A DNA stretch of 64,000 nt from Amycolatopsis tucumanensis (GCF_021654135.1 NZ_JAKGSD010000014.1:2416-66415); one strand, 5' to 3'. Positions 1-7,886 are shown, counted from the stretch's first letter. The notes: a model not told the origin generated them from the letters alone. A program made the numbers and translations.

Positions 1-281
1 CCGCCGTCCTGCCGCACCTCCTGCACGCGTGATCAGGCGTTGGCGGGCGCGAACGGACCCGTTCCAGCTCGGCCACCACCGGCCCGTGATCGGAGGCCGT
101 CGCCAGCGGCACAGGCGGCCGGACTGTCGGTGGTCGTGGTGACGAACAGCGCGTGGCCCGGCCGCACACCGTTGCGCTGGCCGCTTTCGGGCCGGTCGGC
201 GCTCTACGTGACAGCGCTGGACGACCCCGCCGTCCTGCCGCACCTCCTGCACGCGTGATCAGGCGTTGGCGGGCGCGAACG
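1..281. repeat. Imperfect tandem duplication of gene ends at the window edge
   Basis: Bases 1-55 are identical to bases 227-281. They cover the last codons of a plus-strand reading frame (stop at 30-32, repeated at 256-258) and the last codons of the small minus-strand gene at 259-375. Bases 61-104 also resemble 505-549, the 3' end of the endonuclease/exonuclease/phosphatase gene. The left copy therefore looks like a partial duplicate of the order gene end, small peptide gene end, phosphatase-family gene end, with internal material deleted. Whether this is biological or an assembly effect cannot be told from the sequence. Confidence 0.75.
40..258 (+). pseudogene. C-terminal fragment of an unrecognised protein
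   Basis: The frame stays open from 40 to 258, but its first ~25 codons are translations of duplicated non-coding or antisense DNA. Only about the last 45 residues, rich in valine, serine and leucine, look protein-like. The same last ten residues also end at 32 in the left copy. I do not recognise the family. The likely reading is the tail of a gene whose body lies left of the window or was lost in the duplication. There is no credible start codon or ribosome-binding site. Confidence 0.35.
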
Positions 282-375
282 AGTCCGTGAACAGCGCCTG
301 CGCGATCCGCGCGATGAGGGACTCGAGCAGGGTGGCGCCGATCTTGGCGATCACGGCGGCGATGAACTCGGCCAT
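259..375 (-). CDS. Small amphipathic alanine/isoleucine-rich peptide (38 aa)
   Basis: This 38-codon gene reads MAEFIAAVIAKIG at its start and ends TDSFAPANA. An AGGAG ribosome-binding site lies about 7 bases before the ATG. Residues 4-29 are a run of Ile, Ala, Leu and Val interrupted at helical spacing by Lys11, Glu18 and Arg23, so one membrane-associating amphipathic helix is likely. It has no cysteine, no cleavable signal and no CxxC. It lies alone between a duplicated gene fragment and the 3' end of the phosphatase-family gene on the same strand. Size and composition recall membrane-active peptides such as phenol-soluble modulins or leaderless bacteriocins, but that is only resemblance; a small regulatory membrane peptide is equally possible. 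The last codons are duplicated at 33-54. Confidence 0.6.
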   Translation of the reverse strand: MAEFIAAVIAKIGATLLESLIARIAQALFTDSFAPANA

Positions 376-482
376 CGGGAACTCCTAGCTTTCCGGGGAC
401 ACCCAGGCACCGTCGCTTCCGCGGATGAGACGCGGGCAGCACTCGGGTTGCCCGCGGGTGAACTCCCCGTGACCGCTGCGCG

Positions 483-1301
483 CTACGACGAGACCGGCCG
501 CATCCGGTCCAGCTCGGCGACCACCGGCCGGTGGTCGGACGCCGTCGTCGCGACCGCCCGCGCGGAACGGATCCCGAAGTGCGGGGACGCGGTCACGAAG
601 TCGATGCGCTTCACCGGTTCCGCGGCCGGGTAGGTCCCCGCGCGCGGGTCGGCGTCGGCCAGGTCAGTCCACAGTGGAGCGAGTTCGGGTGCGGCGGGTT
701 CGGCGTTGAAGTCGCCGGTGAGGATTTCCGGGCCGGGCAGCCGGTCGAGGACGGCGAGCATGTCGGCGACCTGCGCCTGCCGCACCGACGGATCGGCGCG
801 GTAGTCCAGGTGGGTGGCGTAGACGCGGACCGGCCCGCCGTGCGCGGCGACGGTGACCTCCGCGAAACCCGGCGCGGGGGCTGGGGTGGCGTCCGGGGTG
901 AGCGTCGACAACCGGGTGATCTCGAGGTTCCGCGCGGCGACGATCGGGAAGCGGCTCAGCACGGCGAGGCCGTACTGGCGGCGCGGCGCACCGGGGGCGG
1001 GCGGGTCGAGGTCGTAGATCGGCGCGAAGAACACGTGCATCTTCAGGGCGCGTGCGAGTTCGGTGGCCTCGTCGCGGTACTCGCTGCGCGCGTCCCAGTG
1101 GACGTCGACCTCCTGCAGCCCCACGACGTCCGCGTGCAGGTCGCGGATCGCGGCGGCGGTGCGGGCGAGGTCGAAGACGCCGTCCTGCCCGGCGCCCGCG
1201 TGGATGTTGTAGCTGGCGACGGTGAGCGGCCGGGGCGCGGCGGCCGCCGGAGCCGCGCCGAGGGCCAGAACCGCCGCGATGACCGCCACTGCGAGCCGCA
1301 T
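483..1301 (-). CDS. Secreted endonuclease/exonuclease/phosphatase family protein
   Basis: A 272-residue protein of the metal-dependent endonuclease/exonuclease/phosphatase superfamily (DNase I-like fold), which cleaves phosphodiester or phosphomonoester bonds. The first ~24 residues form a signal peptide (MRLAVAVIAAVLAL, then small residues to APAAAAAP), so it should act outside the cell. The family motifs appear in order: NIHAG near residue 35, GLQEVD, YATHLDY, the catalytic GDFNAEP, RIDFV and the terminal SDHRPV. The ATG at 1301 is chosen because an AAGGTG sequence lies six bases upstream; longer starts would run through the divergent sigma-factor gene. The substrate (nucleic acid, phospholipid or sphingolipid) cannot be inferred. 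Confidence 0.9.
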   Translation of the reverse strand: MRLAVAVIAAVLALGAAPAAAAPRPLTVASYNIHAGAGQDGVFDLARTAAAIRDLHADVVGLQEVDVHWDARSEYRDEATELARALKMHVFFAPIYDLDPPAPGAPRRQYGLAVLSRFPIVAARNLEITRLSTLTPDATPAPAPGFAEVTVAAHGGPVRVYATHLDYRADPSVRQAQVADMLAVLDRLPGPEILTGDFNAEPAAPELAPLWTDLADADPRAGTYPAAEPVKRIDFVTASPHFGIRSARAVATTASDHRPVVAELDRMRPVSS

Positions 1302-1374
1302 GATGATCACCTTAGCGGCGGAGGCAACCAGGCGGGCGGTTCGCGCGTGGGAGTTGTCGAGGAGGGGGAGCGCG

Positions 1375-1821
1375 ATGGCGGCGCAGGACGTGATGAGCGC
1401 GCGGCTTCCCGGCGCGGACCTGGTGGCGGCCGCCGCCGGTGGCGAGACGGGGGCGATCGGGGAACTGGTCGCCGCGGTGACGCCGGTCGTGGTGCGGTAC
1501 TGCCGGGCGCGGCTGAGCCGGGGCGCGGACGAGGTGGCGCAGGAAGCCTGCCTGGCGATCCTGCACGCGCTGCCCGGCTGGACGGGCTCCTTCCCGGCGC
1601 TCGTGTACGAACTGACGGCGCAGACGGTGGCCGGAGCACGCTCCCCCGAGGCCGATTCACCGGTGCTGGCGCTGCCCGGCGTGGAGCGGGAGATCGTGCT
1701 GCTGCGTGTCGCGGCAGGCCTGACGGCGGAAGAGACGGCCGCGGCGCTGGGGTTGTCGGTGAACCAGGTGCGCGTGGTGCAGCACCGAGCGCTCAACCGC
1801 CTCCGGGCAACACTCGGCTGA
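1375..1821 (+). CDS. Compact ECF-type sigma factor, ShbA-like
   Basis: A 148-residue sigma-70 family protein. Region 2 is visible as RYCRARLSRGADEVAQEACLA (residues ~40-61) and region 4 as VEREIVLLRVAAGLTAEETAAALGLS with a following recognition helix ending QHRALNRLRATL. These stretches match the ShbA group of actinobacterial ECF factors, which in Streptomyces drives transcription of the principal sigma factor hrdB (family knowledge). It is clearly shorter than usual ShbA proteins (~180-190 aa): the segment linking regions 2 and 4 is contracted. A GGAGGGGGAG ribosome-binding site precedes the ATG. It is divergent from the phosphatase-family gene with 73 bases between starts; no anti-sigma gene is adjacent. 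It might be a diverged paralogue rather than the true ShbA. Confidence 0.8.
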   Translation: MAAQDVMSARLPGADLVAAAAGGETGAIGELVAAVTPVVVRYCRARLSRGADEVAQEACLAILHALPGWTGSFPALVYELTAQTVAGARSPEADSPVLALPGVEREIVLLRVAAGLTAEETAAALGLSVNQVRVVQHRALNRLRATLG

Positions 1822-1828
1822 ACCCGCC

Positions 1829-1990
1829 TCAGTTCGAGGGCGTGCTCGACCGCATGCCGGCCAGCAGGCCGAGGCCCGCCATCACACCGGCGAGGAAGTA
1901 CCACGCGTCACCGAGGGCGGCGGACGCGATGATCGCCAGGATGAGGACGCCGCCGGCCGCGGCCCATCCCGTCACGTTCGGCTCCGCCAT
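1829..1990 (-). CDS. Small membrane protein, two predicted TM helices
   Basis: A 53-residue protein starting MAEPNVTGWAAAGG with two hydrophobic segments (about residues 8-24 and 27-43) separated by the short polar loop GDAWYF, so a helical hairpin in the membrane is expected. The ATG at 1990 is preferred because GAGGAGG sits about eleven bases upstream; an in-frame ATG at 2002 would directly abut that ribosome-binding site. It converges with the sigma factor gene, with stops seven bases apart. I do not recognise a named family; similar tiny membrane proteins are common in actinomycetes. Confidence 0.6.
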   Translation of the reverse strand: MAEPNVTGWAAAGGVLILAIIASAALGDAWYFLAGVMAGLGLLAGMRSSTPSN

Positions 1991-2029
1991 GGGTTCCACC
2001 ATCCTCCTCGGTGGCGCGCGCCGCACCAC

Positions 2030-2960
2030 GGAGAGGAGGAATCACCCTCGAAGTGCAACCGGCGGGTGACGTGCCCGGCCCCTGCGTGGGGGGTGAGGGA
2101 ATGCTCCCCGGGGTGGTGCGCACGGCCGCGGGGTGATGCGGACGGGGTAGCGGGCTGCGGCGGCAGGGCGGTGCGCACGGCGGCGGGGCGATGGGGACGG
2201 GGTAGCGGGTGGCGGCGGCAGGGCGGTGCACACGGCGACGGACCGCGCCGCCGGGAGCGGCGGTGAGCGCGGCGAGCTGGCTGCTGCCGAGAGCGGCGGC
2301 CCGCAGCGGCAGGCGCGGCAAGCTAACCGATGGCGAGCGGCGAGTGGCACCGCAGGGGGTCGCGAGCGCGGCAAGCGCTGCAGACCCAGCAAGGCAGGCC
2401 GCAGACGCGGCAGGGCGGCGCGCACGGCGGCGGACCGCGCCGCCGGGAGCGACGGTGAGCGCGGCGAGCTGGCTGCTGCCGAGAGCGGCGGACCGCGGCG
2501 GCAGGCGCGGCAAGCTGGCCGGTGGCGAGCGGCGAGTGGCACCGCAGGGGGCCGCGAGCGCGGCAAGCGCTGCAGACCCAGCAAGGCAGGCCGCAGACGC
2601 GGCATGCTCGGCGGCGCTCTGTGGCAGAGGGGCCGCCTGAAGCGGCGGACGGCGAGCGCGTAGTAGGGCCGCCGGAAGCGGCAGGCGCGGCGAGCTGGCC
2701 GGTGGCGAGAGCGGCGAGTGGCACCGCAGGGAGCGGCGGGTAGCAGCGCAGGGAGCGGCGGGTAGCAGCGCAGGGAGCGGCGGGTAGCAGGGAGCGGCGG
2801 GCGCACCGCAGGGAGCGGCGGGCACGCCGCCAGAGGCGGCGAGCGCAGCAGGGCCCGCCGGTAGCGGGCGCGGGTGGCCAGTGCACCGCTCAGCGCGCCC
2901 GGCCCCGGCCGGGCTGCCCTGGGCCGAGGGCAGTCGAGGCAGCCCCTCTCCGGGTGCCGG
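2030..2960. repeat. GC-rich non-coding region of nested tandem repeats
   Basis: This 0.93-kb gap holds no credible gene. It is built from tandem repeats: a ~55-bp unit starting GACGGGGTAGCGGG at 2141 and 2196; a 192-bp unit at 2221-2412 and 2413-2604, about 90% identical by eye; and a short ~23-bp unit (GCAGGGAGCGGCGGGTAGCA) repeated with variation from about 2725 to 2825. Long reading frames cross it on both strands but encode only low-complexity Arg/Ala/Pro/Gly sequence. The DUF305 gene ends just to the right. Confidence 0.8.
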
Positions 2961-2961
2961 A

Positions 2962-3582
2962 TCAGCCCGCCATCGAGCGCATCCGCGTCACCTCGTCGCT
3001 CTGGGAGGCGATCACGTCGGTCGCCATTTCCTCCACGAAGACGTCCGAACCGGCGCTCAGCACCTCCGTCGCCATGGTGATCGCGCCCTCGTGGTGCGCT
3101 GTCATCAGCTGCAGGAACATCCGGTCGAACTCGGGGCCCGTCGCGGCCGCCAGCGCGGCCAGCTGATCCTCGGTCGCCATCCCCGGCATGGGCCCGTGCG
3201 AGCCGTGGTGACCGGCGTGCTCCCCCGGCACCTCGAGCCCCCGCTGCCGCAGCCACGCCGTCATCGACGTGATCTCCGGCGCCTGCGTCGCGGTGATGCG
3301 GGCCGCCAGGCCCTTCACGTCCTCCCGCGCGGCCCGCGCCGGCGCCAGCTCGCCCATCCGGATCGCCTGCTGGTGGTGCATGATCATCCGCTGCGCGTAC
3401 GACACGTCGGCGTCGTTGTGCCGGTTCGCCGGCACCGCCGAGCCCGCCTCGTCCGCGGGCAGCGTGCGGGCCGGCTCCCCTGGCGCACCGGGCACCACGA
3501 CCGGCGGCGCCTCCGGCTCGGCTGCGCACGCCGACGCCAGCACCGCCGCGGCCAGCAGCGTTCCCACGACGAACGCCCGCAC
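2962..3582 (-). CDS. DUF305 domain lipoprotein
   Basis: A 206-residue exported protein. The GTG at 3582 is chosen for the GAGGAGG five bases upstream; it begins a lipoprotein signal with lipobox LASAC (residues ~16-20). The mature part is a DUF305 protein, seen in the paired histidine helices: MIMHHQQAIRMGELA near residue 60 and LMTAHHEGAITMATE in the C-terminal half, plus a His/Gly/Met-rich stretch (HAGHHGSHGPMPGM) between them. DUF305 proteins are four-helix ferritin-like extracellular proteins whose His and Met clusters suggest metal, possibly copper, binding; this is family knowledge and not shown here. It is divergent from the LVIVD-repeat gene and may share its promoter region. Confidence 0.88.
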   Translation of the reverse strand: MRAFVVGTLLAAAVLASACAAEPEAPPVVVPGAPGEPARTLPADEAGSAVPANRHNDADVSYAQRMIMHHQQAIRMGELAPARAAREDVKGLAARITATQAPEITSMTAWLRQRGLEVPGEHAGHHGSHGPMPGMATEDQLAALAAATGPEFDRMFLQLMTAHHEGAITMATEVLSAGSDVFVEEMATDVIASQSDEVTRMRSMAG

Positions 3583-3708
3583 CCAGGCCTCCTCGCACTC
3601 GTCCGTTCCCGCGACCGTACCGCAGGAAAAGCCTACTTTCGGCGCTGTCCTCGCCACCGAGGATCCGGGCATACTTCGTATTTCTTCCGAACGAAAGGGG
3701 TTGGCCAC
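3583..3708. promoter_or_regulatory. Divergent promoter region between DUF305 and LVIVD genes
   Basis: This 126-bp gap separates two divergent genes for exported proteins. It has lower GC content than its surroundings around 3660-3700 (ATACTTCGTATTTCTTCC) and ends with AAAGGGG, the ribosome-binding site of the LVIVD gene. No clear shared operator was recognised. Confidence 0.4.
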
Positions 3709-5136
3709 GTGGCTCCGGGGACGCAACGCAGACGCCGGCTCTTCGCGCTCGCCGGCGCGATCGCCCTGTCGCTGACCACACTCGGCGCCGCACCGGCGTC
3801 GGCCGCTCCCGGCATTCCGGGGGTCGACGAGGTCAGCCAGTCCCGCAACATCCAGCACCTGGCGAACATCCCGAAGCAGGCCCCGTTCGACAACGTGGAC
3901 GCCTTCGGCACGGACATCGCGTTCACCGACGACCACGCGATCGTCGGCAACTACAACGGCTTCACGATCTACGACATCAAAAAGCCCAGCAAGCCGAAGA
4001 TCGTCAGCCAGGTCCTCTGCCCCGGCTCGCAGAACGACGTGTCGGTGTCCGGCGACCTGCTGTTCCTGTCCACCGACTCCTCACGCAGCGACAACTCCTG
4101 CGCCAGCACCGGCCAGCCCGCCACGAACCAGAACTCGTGGGAGGGCATCAAGATCTTCGACATCAGCGATCTGGCCAACCCGAAGTACGTGGCCGCGGTC
4201 GAGACGAAGTGCGGTTCGCACACCCACACGCTGGTGCCGGGCAAGAACGGCAAGGACGTCTACCTCTACGTCTCCTCCTACAGCCCGCGCCCGGAATTCC
4301 CGGACTGCCAGCCGCCGCACGACCTGATCTCCGTGGTCAAGGTCCCGGTGCGCAACCCGGCCGCCGCGGCCGTCGTCAACGAGCCGGTGGTCTTCGGCCC
4401 GGAGGGCGGCAACCCCGGCATCCCCGGCACCTTCCCGAACCACTACGTCACCGCCACCTCCGGCTGCCACGACATCACCGCCTACCCGGACAAGGACCTG
4501 GCGGCGGGCGCGTGCATGGGTGACGGCGTGCTGTTCGACATCTCCGACCGGGAGCACCCGCGGATCATCGAGCAGGTCCAGGACGACACCAACTTCGCGT
4601 TCTGGCACTCGGCGACGTTCAACAACGACGGCACCAAGGTCGTCTTCACCGACGAGCTGGGCGGCGGCGGCCAGCCGGCGTGCTCGGCGGGGATCGGCGC
4701 GGTCCGCGGCGCGGACGCGATCTACGACATCACCGGCCGCGGCGACGACCGCAGCCTGCGCTTCGCGAGCTACTTCAAGATCCCGCGCGAGCAGGCCGCG
4801 ACCGAGAACTGCGTGGCGCACAACGGCTCGCTGATCCCGGTCAAGGGCCGCGACATCATGGTGCAGGCCTGGTACCAGGGCGGGATCTCGGTGTGGGACT
4901 TCACCGACTCCGCCCACCCGAAGGAGCTGGCGCACTGGGAGCGCGGGCCGCTGTCCACCGAGCAGCTGATCGTCGGCGGGTCGTGGTCGGCCTACTACTA
5001 CAACGGCCACATCTACTCCTCCGACATCCAGAAGGGGCTGGACGTGTTCGCGCTGCACGACCCGCGCACGGCGAGCGCGAAGTCGGTCCGGATGGACGAG
5101 CTGAACGTCCAGACCCAGGGCCGCTACCGCGGATGA
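3709..5136 (+). CDS. LVIVD-repeat secreted beta-propeller protein
   Basis: A 475-residue exported protein. The GTG at 3709 lies eight bases after AAAGGGG. The first ~35 residues contain an arginine cluster followed by a hydrophobic signal ending ASAAP. The body carries repeats of the LVIVD type with the shape IYDIKKPSKPKIVSQ, IFDISDLANPKYVAAV, LFDISDREHPRIIEQV and VWDFTDSAHPKELAHW, spaced 60-130 residues apart, consistent with blades of a beta-propeller. Histidine-rich and cysteine-containing segments occur between blades (CGSHTHT, SGCHDIT, ENCVAHNGS). No catalytic motif is recognised. It faces the DUF305 lipoprotein across a shared promoter region, suggesting joint function at the cell surface. 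A long hairpin follows 33 bp after the stop. Confidence 0.85.
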   Translation: MAPGTQRRRRLFALAGAIALSLTTLGAAPASAAPGIPGVDEVSQSRNIQHLANIPKQAPFDNVDAFGTDIAFTDDHAIVGNYNGFTIYDIKKPSKPKIVSQVLCPGSQNDVSVSGDLLFLSTDSSRSDNSCASTGQPATNQNSWEGIKIFDISDLANPKYVAAVETKCGSHTHTLVPGKNGKDVYLYVSSYSPRPEFPDCQPPHDLISVVKVPVRNPAAAAVVNEPVVFGPEGGNPGIPGTFPNHYVTATSGCHDITAYPDKDLAAGACMGDGVLFDISDREHPRIIEQVQDDTNFAFWHSATFNNDGTKVVFTDELGGGGQPACSAGIGAVRGADAIYDITGRGDDRSLRFASYFKIPREQAATENCVAHNGSLIPVKGRDIMVQAWYQGGISVWDFTDSAHPKELAHWERGPLSTEQLIVGGSWSAYYYNGHIYSSDIQKGLDVFALHDPRTASAKSVRMDELNVQTQGRYRG

Positions 5137-5169
5137 TCCACTAGCACAACCGGACGATCGAAGGCAAAT

Positions 5170-5234
5170 CCATCCTGCCGCCGATCACCAGGCGGGACAG
5201 CAGTCCCCCAACCCGGTGATCGTCGGCAGGATGG
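5170..5234 (+). promoter_or_regulatory. Long hairpin in the metQ leader enclosing the ribosome-binding site
   Basis: Two 20-base arms, 5170-5189 (CCATCCTGCCGCCGATCACC) and 5215-5234, are reverse complements with a single mismatch. The 25-base loop contains a second small stem, GGGAC-AGCA-GTCCC, at 5194-5207. The 3' arm ends CAGGATGG five bases before the metQ ATG at 5239, so the only plausible Shine-Dalgarno sequence (AGGA) is paired in the folded RNA. Control of metQ translation, possibly as an unrecognised riboswitch or attenuator, is a reasonable inference. It could instead be mainly a terminator for the upstream LVIVD gene. Confidence 0.6.
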
Positions 5235-5238
5235 CGCC

Positions 5239-6186
5239 ATGTCCGAAAACACCCCAGACGACGCCATCCTCCCCGAAAAGCCGCGCCGGAAGCGTGGCCC
5301 GCTGATCGGCGTCATCCTCGCCGTGGTCGTCGTCCTCGTCGCCGTGGTCCTGATCGTCGTCAACACGACATCGGACTCCGGCACCACCGCCGGTCACACC
5401 ACCGTGAAGATCGGCGTGACCGACGCCGGCGCCGACTACTGGAAGACCTTCCGGCAGATCGCCGCCGACAACGGCATCGACCTGGAACTGGTCAACTTCT
5501 CCGACTACACCCAGGCCAACCCGGCGCTCGCGCAGGGCCAGCTGGACGTGAACCTGTTCCAGCACCTGCTGTTCCTCGCAAACTACAACGTCAGCGCGAA
5601 CCAGGACCTCACCCCGATCGGCTCGACCTACGTGGTGCCGCTGAGCCTCTACTCGCGCAAGCACGCCACCCTCGCCGACATCCCGGCAGGCGGCCGGATC
5701 GCGATCCCGAACGACCCGACCAACCAGGCGCGCGCCCTGCTGGTGCTGCAGTCGGCCGGCCTGATCTCGCTGCGTGGCGGCGGGAACGTGCTGTCCACGC
5801 CGGCCGAGATCGACCAGGCCGCCTCCAAGGTGACCGTGACGCCGGTGGACGCTTCCCAGACCGTGGCCGCGCTCCCCTCGGTCGACGGCGCGATCGTCAA
5901 CAACAACTTCGCCCTGGACGCGAACCTCGACCCGTCGAAGGCGCTGTTCAACGACGACCCGGCGAACCCCTCGGCCGAGCCCTACATCAACACCTTCGTC
6001 ACCCGCGCGCAGGACAAGGACAACCCGACCTACCTCAAGCTCGCCCAGCTCTACCGCGATCCGCGGGTGGCCGGCGAGGTGAAGGCCGAGTCGAAGAACA
6101 CCGCCGTGCTGGTCGAGCGCCCGAACACCGACCTGCAGGCGATCCTGGACCGCCTCGAGCAGACCGTGCGGGCCGCGAAGAAGTGA
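5239..6186 (+). CDS. metQ: Methionine-type ABC transporter substrate-binding protein
   Basis: A 315-residue member of the NlpA/MetQ family of substrate-binding proteins for methionine-type ABC importers. Instead of a lipobox it has a basic N-terminus followed by an uncleaved-looking transmembrane anchor (about residues 21-42, GVILAVVVVLVAVVLIVV), so it is probably tethered by a helix. The MetQ fold is seen in VKIGVTDAGADYWKTF, LVNFSDYTQANPALAQGQLDVNLFQH, RIAIPNDPTNQARALLVLQ and IVNNNFALDA. The stop overlaps the metN GTG start (GTGA), so it is the first gene of a metQ-metN-metI operon. Substrate could be methionine or a related compound. The leader hairpin at 5170-5234 may control its translation. 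Confidence 0.92.
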   Translation: MSENTPDDAILPEKPRRKRGPLIGVILAVVVVLVAVVLIVVNTTSDSGTTAGHTTVKIGVTDAGADYWKTFRQIAADNGIDLELVNFSDYTQANPALAQGQLDVNLFQHLLFLANYNVSANQDLTPIGSTYVVPLSLYSRKHATLADIPAGGRIAIPNDPTNQARALLVLQSAGLISLRGGGNVLSTPAEIDQAASKVTVTPVDASQTVAALPSVDGAIVNNNFALDANLDPSKALFNDDPANPSAEPYINTFVTRAQDKDNPTYLKLAQLYRDPRVAGEVKAESKNTAVLVERPNTDLQAILDRLEQTVRAAKK

Positions 6187-7196
6187 ACGCGCTAATCGAG
6201 TTCCAGGGCGTCACCAAGCGGTTCGGTGACGTCACGGCCCTGGAAGACGTCGACCTGACCATCGCCGCCGGCGAGGTCTTCGGCATCATCGGCTACTCCG
6301 GCGCGGGCAAGAGCACGCTGGTCCGGCTGATCAACGCGCTGGAACCGGTCACCTCCGGGCGGGTCCTCGTCGACGGCGTGGACCTGACCACGCTGCGCGA
6401 GCGGGAGCTGCGTGAAGTGCGGGCCGGGATCGGCATGATCTTCCAGCAGTTCAACCTGTTCCGCTCGCGCACGGTGTTCGGCAACGTGGCCTACCCGTTG
6501 AAGATCGCCGGGTGGGACAAGGCGCGCCGGAAGGCGCGGGTGGCCGAGCTGCTGAAGTTCGTCGGCATCACCGACAAGGCGTGGCACTACCCGGACCAGC
6601 TCTCCGGCGGGCAGAAGCAGCGCGTGGGGATCGCCCGCGCGCTGGCGACGAACCCGAAGATCCTGCTCGCCGACGAGTCCACCAGCGCGCTCGACCCGGA
6701 GACCACCGGCGAGGTGCTGCGGCTGCTCAAGCGGGTCAACACCGAGCTGGGCGTGACGATCGTGGTGATCACCCACGACATGGAGGTGGTGCGTGAGATC
6801 GCCGACCGGGTCGCGGTGCTGGACTCCGGCCGGGTGATCGAGCAGGGCAGCGTGTTCGAGGTGTTCTCGTCGCCGAAGACGCGCACGGCGCAGCGGTTCG
6901 TCGGGTCGGTCGTGCGGGACACCCCGGACGGCGCGGACCTGGACCGCATCCGGGCGCGGCACGGCGGGCGGCTGGTGTCGGCGAAGGTGCACGACGACGG
7001 CAGGCTGGGCGCGGTGCTGTCCGACGCGGTCGGCAAGCACAACGTGCGGTTCGAGATCGTCTACGGCGGCATCACCGCGTTGTCCGGCCGGTCGTTCGGC
7101 GGTCTGACGCTCGAACTGATCGGCGCCGACGCCGACGTGGACGCCCTGATCGCGGACCTGCGCACCACCACCGAGATCGAGGAGATCGCGGCATGA
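6183..7196 (+). CDS. metN: Methionine-type ABC transporter ATP-binding protein
   Basis: A 337-residue ATPase that powers the importer. Walker A is GYSGAGKST at residues 37-45, the Q-loop lies in FQQFNLF near 88-93, the ABC signature LSGGQKQR is at 140-147, and Walker B (KILLADE) at 159-165 is followed by the D-loop SALD and the switch histidine in VITHDME. The C-terminal ~80 residues (from about 258) form a NIL-type regulatory domain, which in MetN proteins binds methionine and mediates trans-inhibition (family knowledge). It starts with a GTG overlapping the metQ stop and its own stop overlaps the metI ATG (ATGA), so the three genes are translationally coupled. Confidence 0.95.
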   Translation: MNALIEFQGVTKRFGDVTALEDVDLTIAAGEVFGIIGYSGAGKSTLVRLINALEPVTSGRVLVDGVDLTTLRERELREVRAGIGMIFQQFNLFRSRTVFGNVAYPLKIAGWDKARRKARVAELLKFVGITDKAWHYPDQLSGGQKQRVGIARALATNPKILLADESTSALDPETTGEVLRLLKRVNTELGVTIVVITHDMEVVREIADRVAVLDSGRVIEQGSVFEVFSSPKTRTAQRFVGSVVRDTPDGADLDRIRARHGGRLVSAKVHDDGRLGAVLSDAVGKHNVRFEIVYGGITALSGRSFGGLTLELIGADADVDALIADLRTTTEIEEIAA

Positions 7197-7855
7197 GCCT
7201 GGACTGGGAGACCCTCGGCCCGGTGTTCTGGGAGGCCATCGCGCAGACGCTGGGCATGGCCGTGGTGACGCTGGTCGTCGGCGGCGCGCTCGGGCTGGTG
7301 CTGGGCATCCTGCTCTACACGACGCGCGCGGGCGGGCTGCTGGCGAACCGGTTCGTGTTCACCGTGCTCAACGTGCTGGTGAACATCATCCGGCCGATCC
7401 CGTTCATCATCTTCATCACCGCGATCGGGCCGGTGACGATCTTCGTCGTCGGCACCCAGCTGGGCACCGCGGCGGCGACGTTCGCGCTGGTGTTCGCGGC
7501 GACGTTCGGGATATCGCGGATCGTCGAGCAGAACCTGGTCACCATCGACCCCGGCGTGATCGAGGCGGCGCGGGCGATGGGCGCGAGCTCGCTGCGGATC
7601 ATCCTCACGCTGCTGGTGCCGGAGGCGCTCGGGCCGCTGGTCCTGGGCTACACGTTCGTGTTCGTCGCGATCGTCGACATGACGGCGGTGGCGGGCGCGG
7701 TCGGCGGCGGCGGGCTCGGTGACTTCGCCATCACCTACGGCTACCACCGGTTCGACTGGGTGGTGACGTGGCTGGCGGTGGTGACGATCATCGTGCTGGT
7801 GCAGGGCGCGCAGTTCCTCGGCAACTGGCTGGCGCGCAAGGCGCTGCGGCGTTGA
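7193..7855 (+). CDS. metI: Methionine-type ABC transporter permease
   Basis: A 220-residue integral membrane protein with about five transmembrane segments, the permease of the MetNIQ importer. The EAA-type coupling loop is visible as EAARAMGASSLRIILTLLVPEALGPL near residues 123-148, and the segment IIRPIPFIIFITAIGP is typical of MetI. It starts with an ATG overlapping the metN stop. A DUF427 gene begins 31 bases downstream on the same strand and may be co-transcribed. Confidence 0.94.
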   Translation: MSLDWETLGPVFWEAIAQTLGMAVVTLVVGGALGLVLGILLYTTRAGGLLANRFVFTVLNVLVNIIRPIPFIIFITAIGPVTIFVVGTQLGTAAATFALVFAATFGISRIVEQNLVTIDPGVIEAARAMGASSLRIILTLLVPEALGPLVLGYTFVFVAIVDMTAVAGAVGGGGLGDFAITYGYHRFDWVVTWLAVVTIIVLVQGAQFLGNWLARKALRR

Positions 7856-7886
7856 CGCGCGGGCCGGCGGGGCGGACAGTGGGGCG

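Noticed and set aside
2042..3793. Long minus-strand frames crossing the 2.0-2.9 kb repeats and the DUF305 gene
   Set aside because: They translate tandem repeats into Ala/Arg/Pro-rich strings and overlap the DUF305 gene in other frames; no start signals.
5137..5238. A SAM-I or SAM-IV riboswitch before metQ
   Set aside because: I could not find the conserved core sequences or the expected multi-helix layout; only one long hairpin is evident, so it is reported as an unassigned leader structure.
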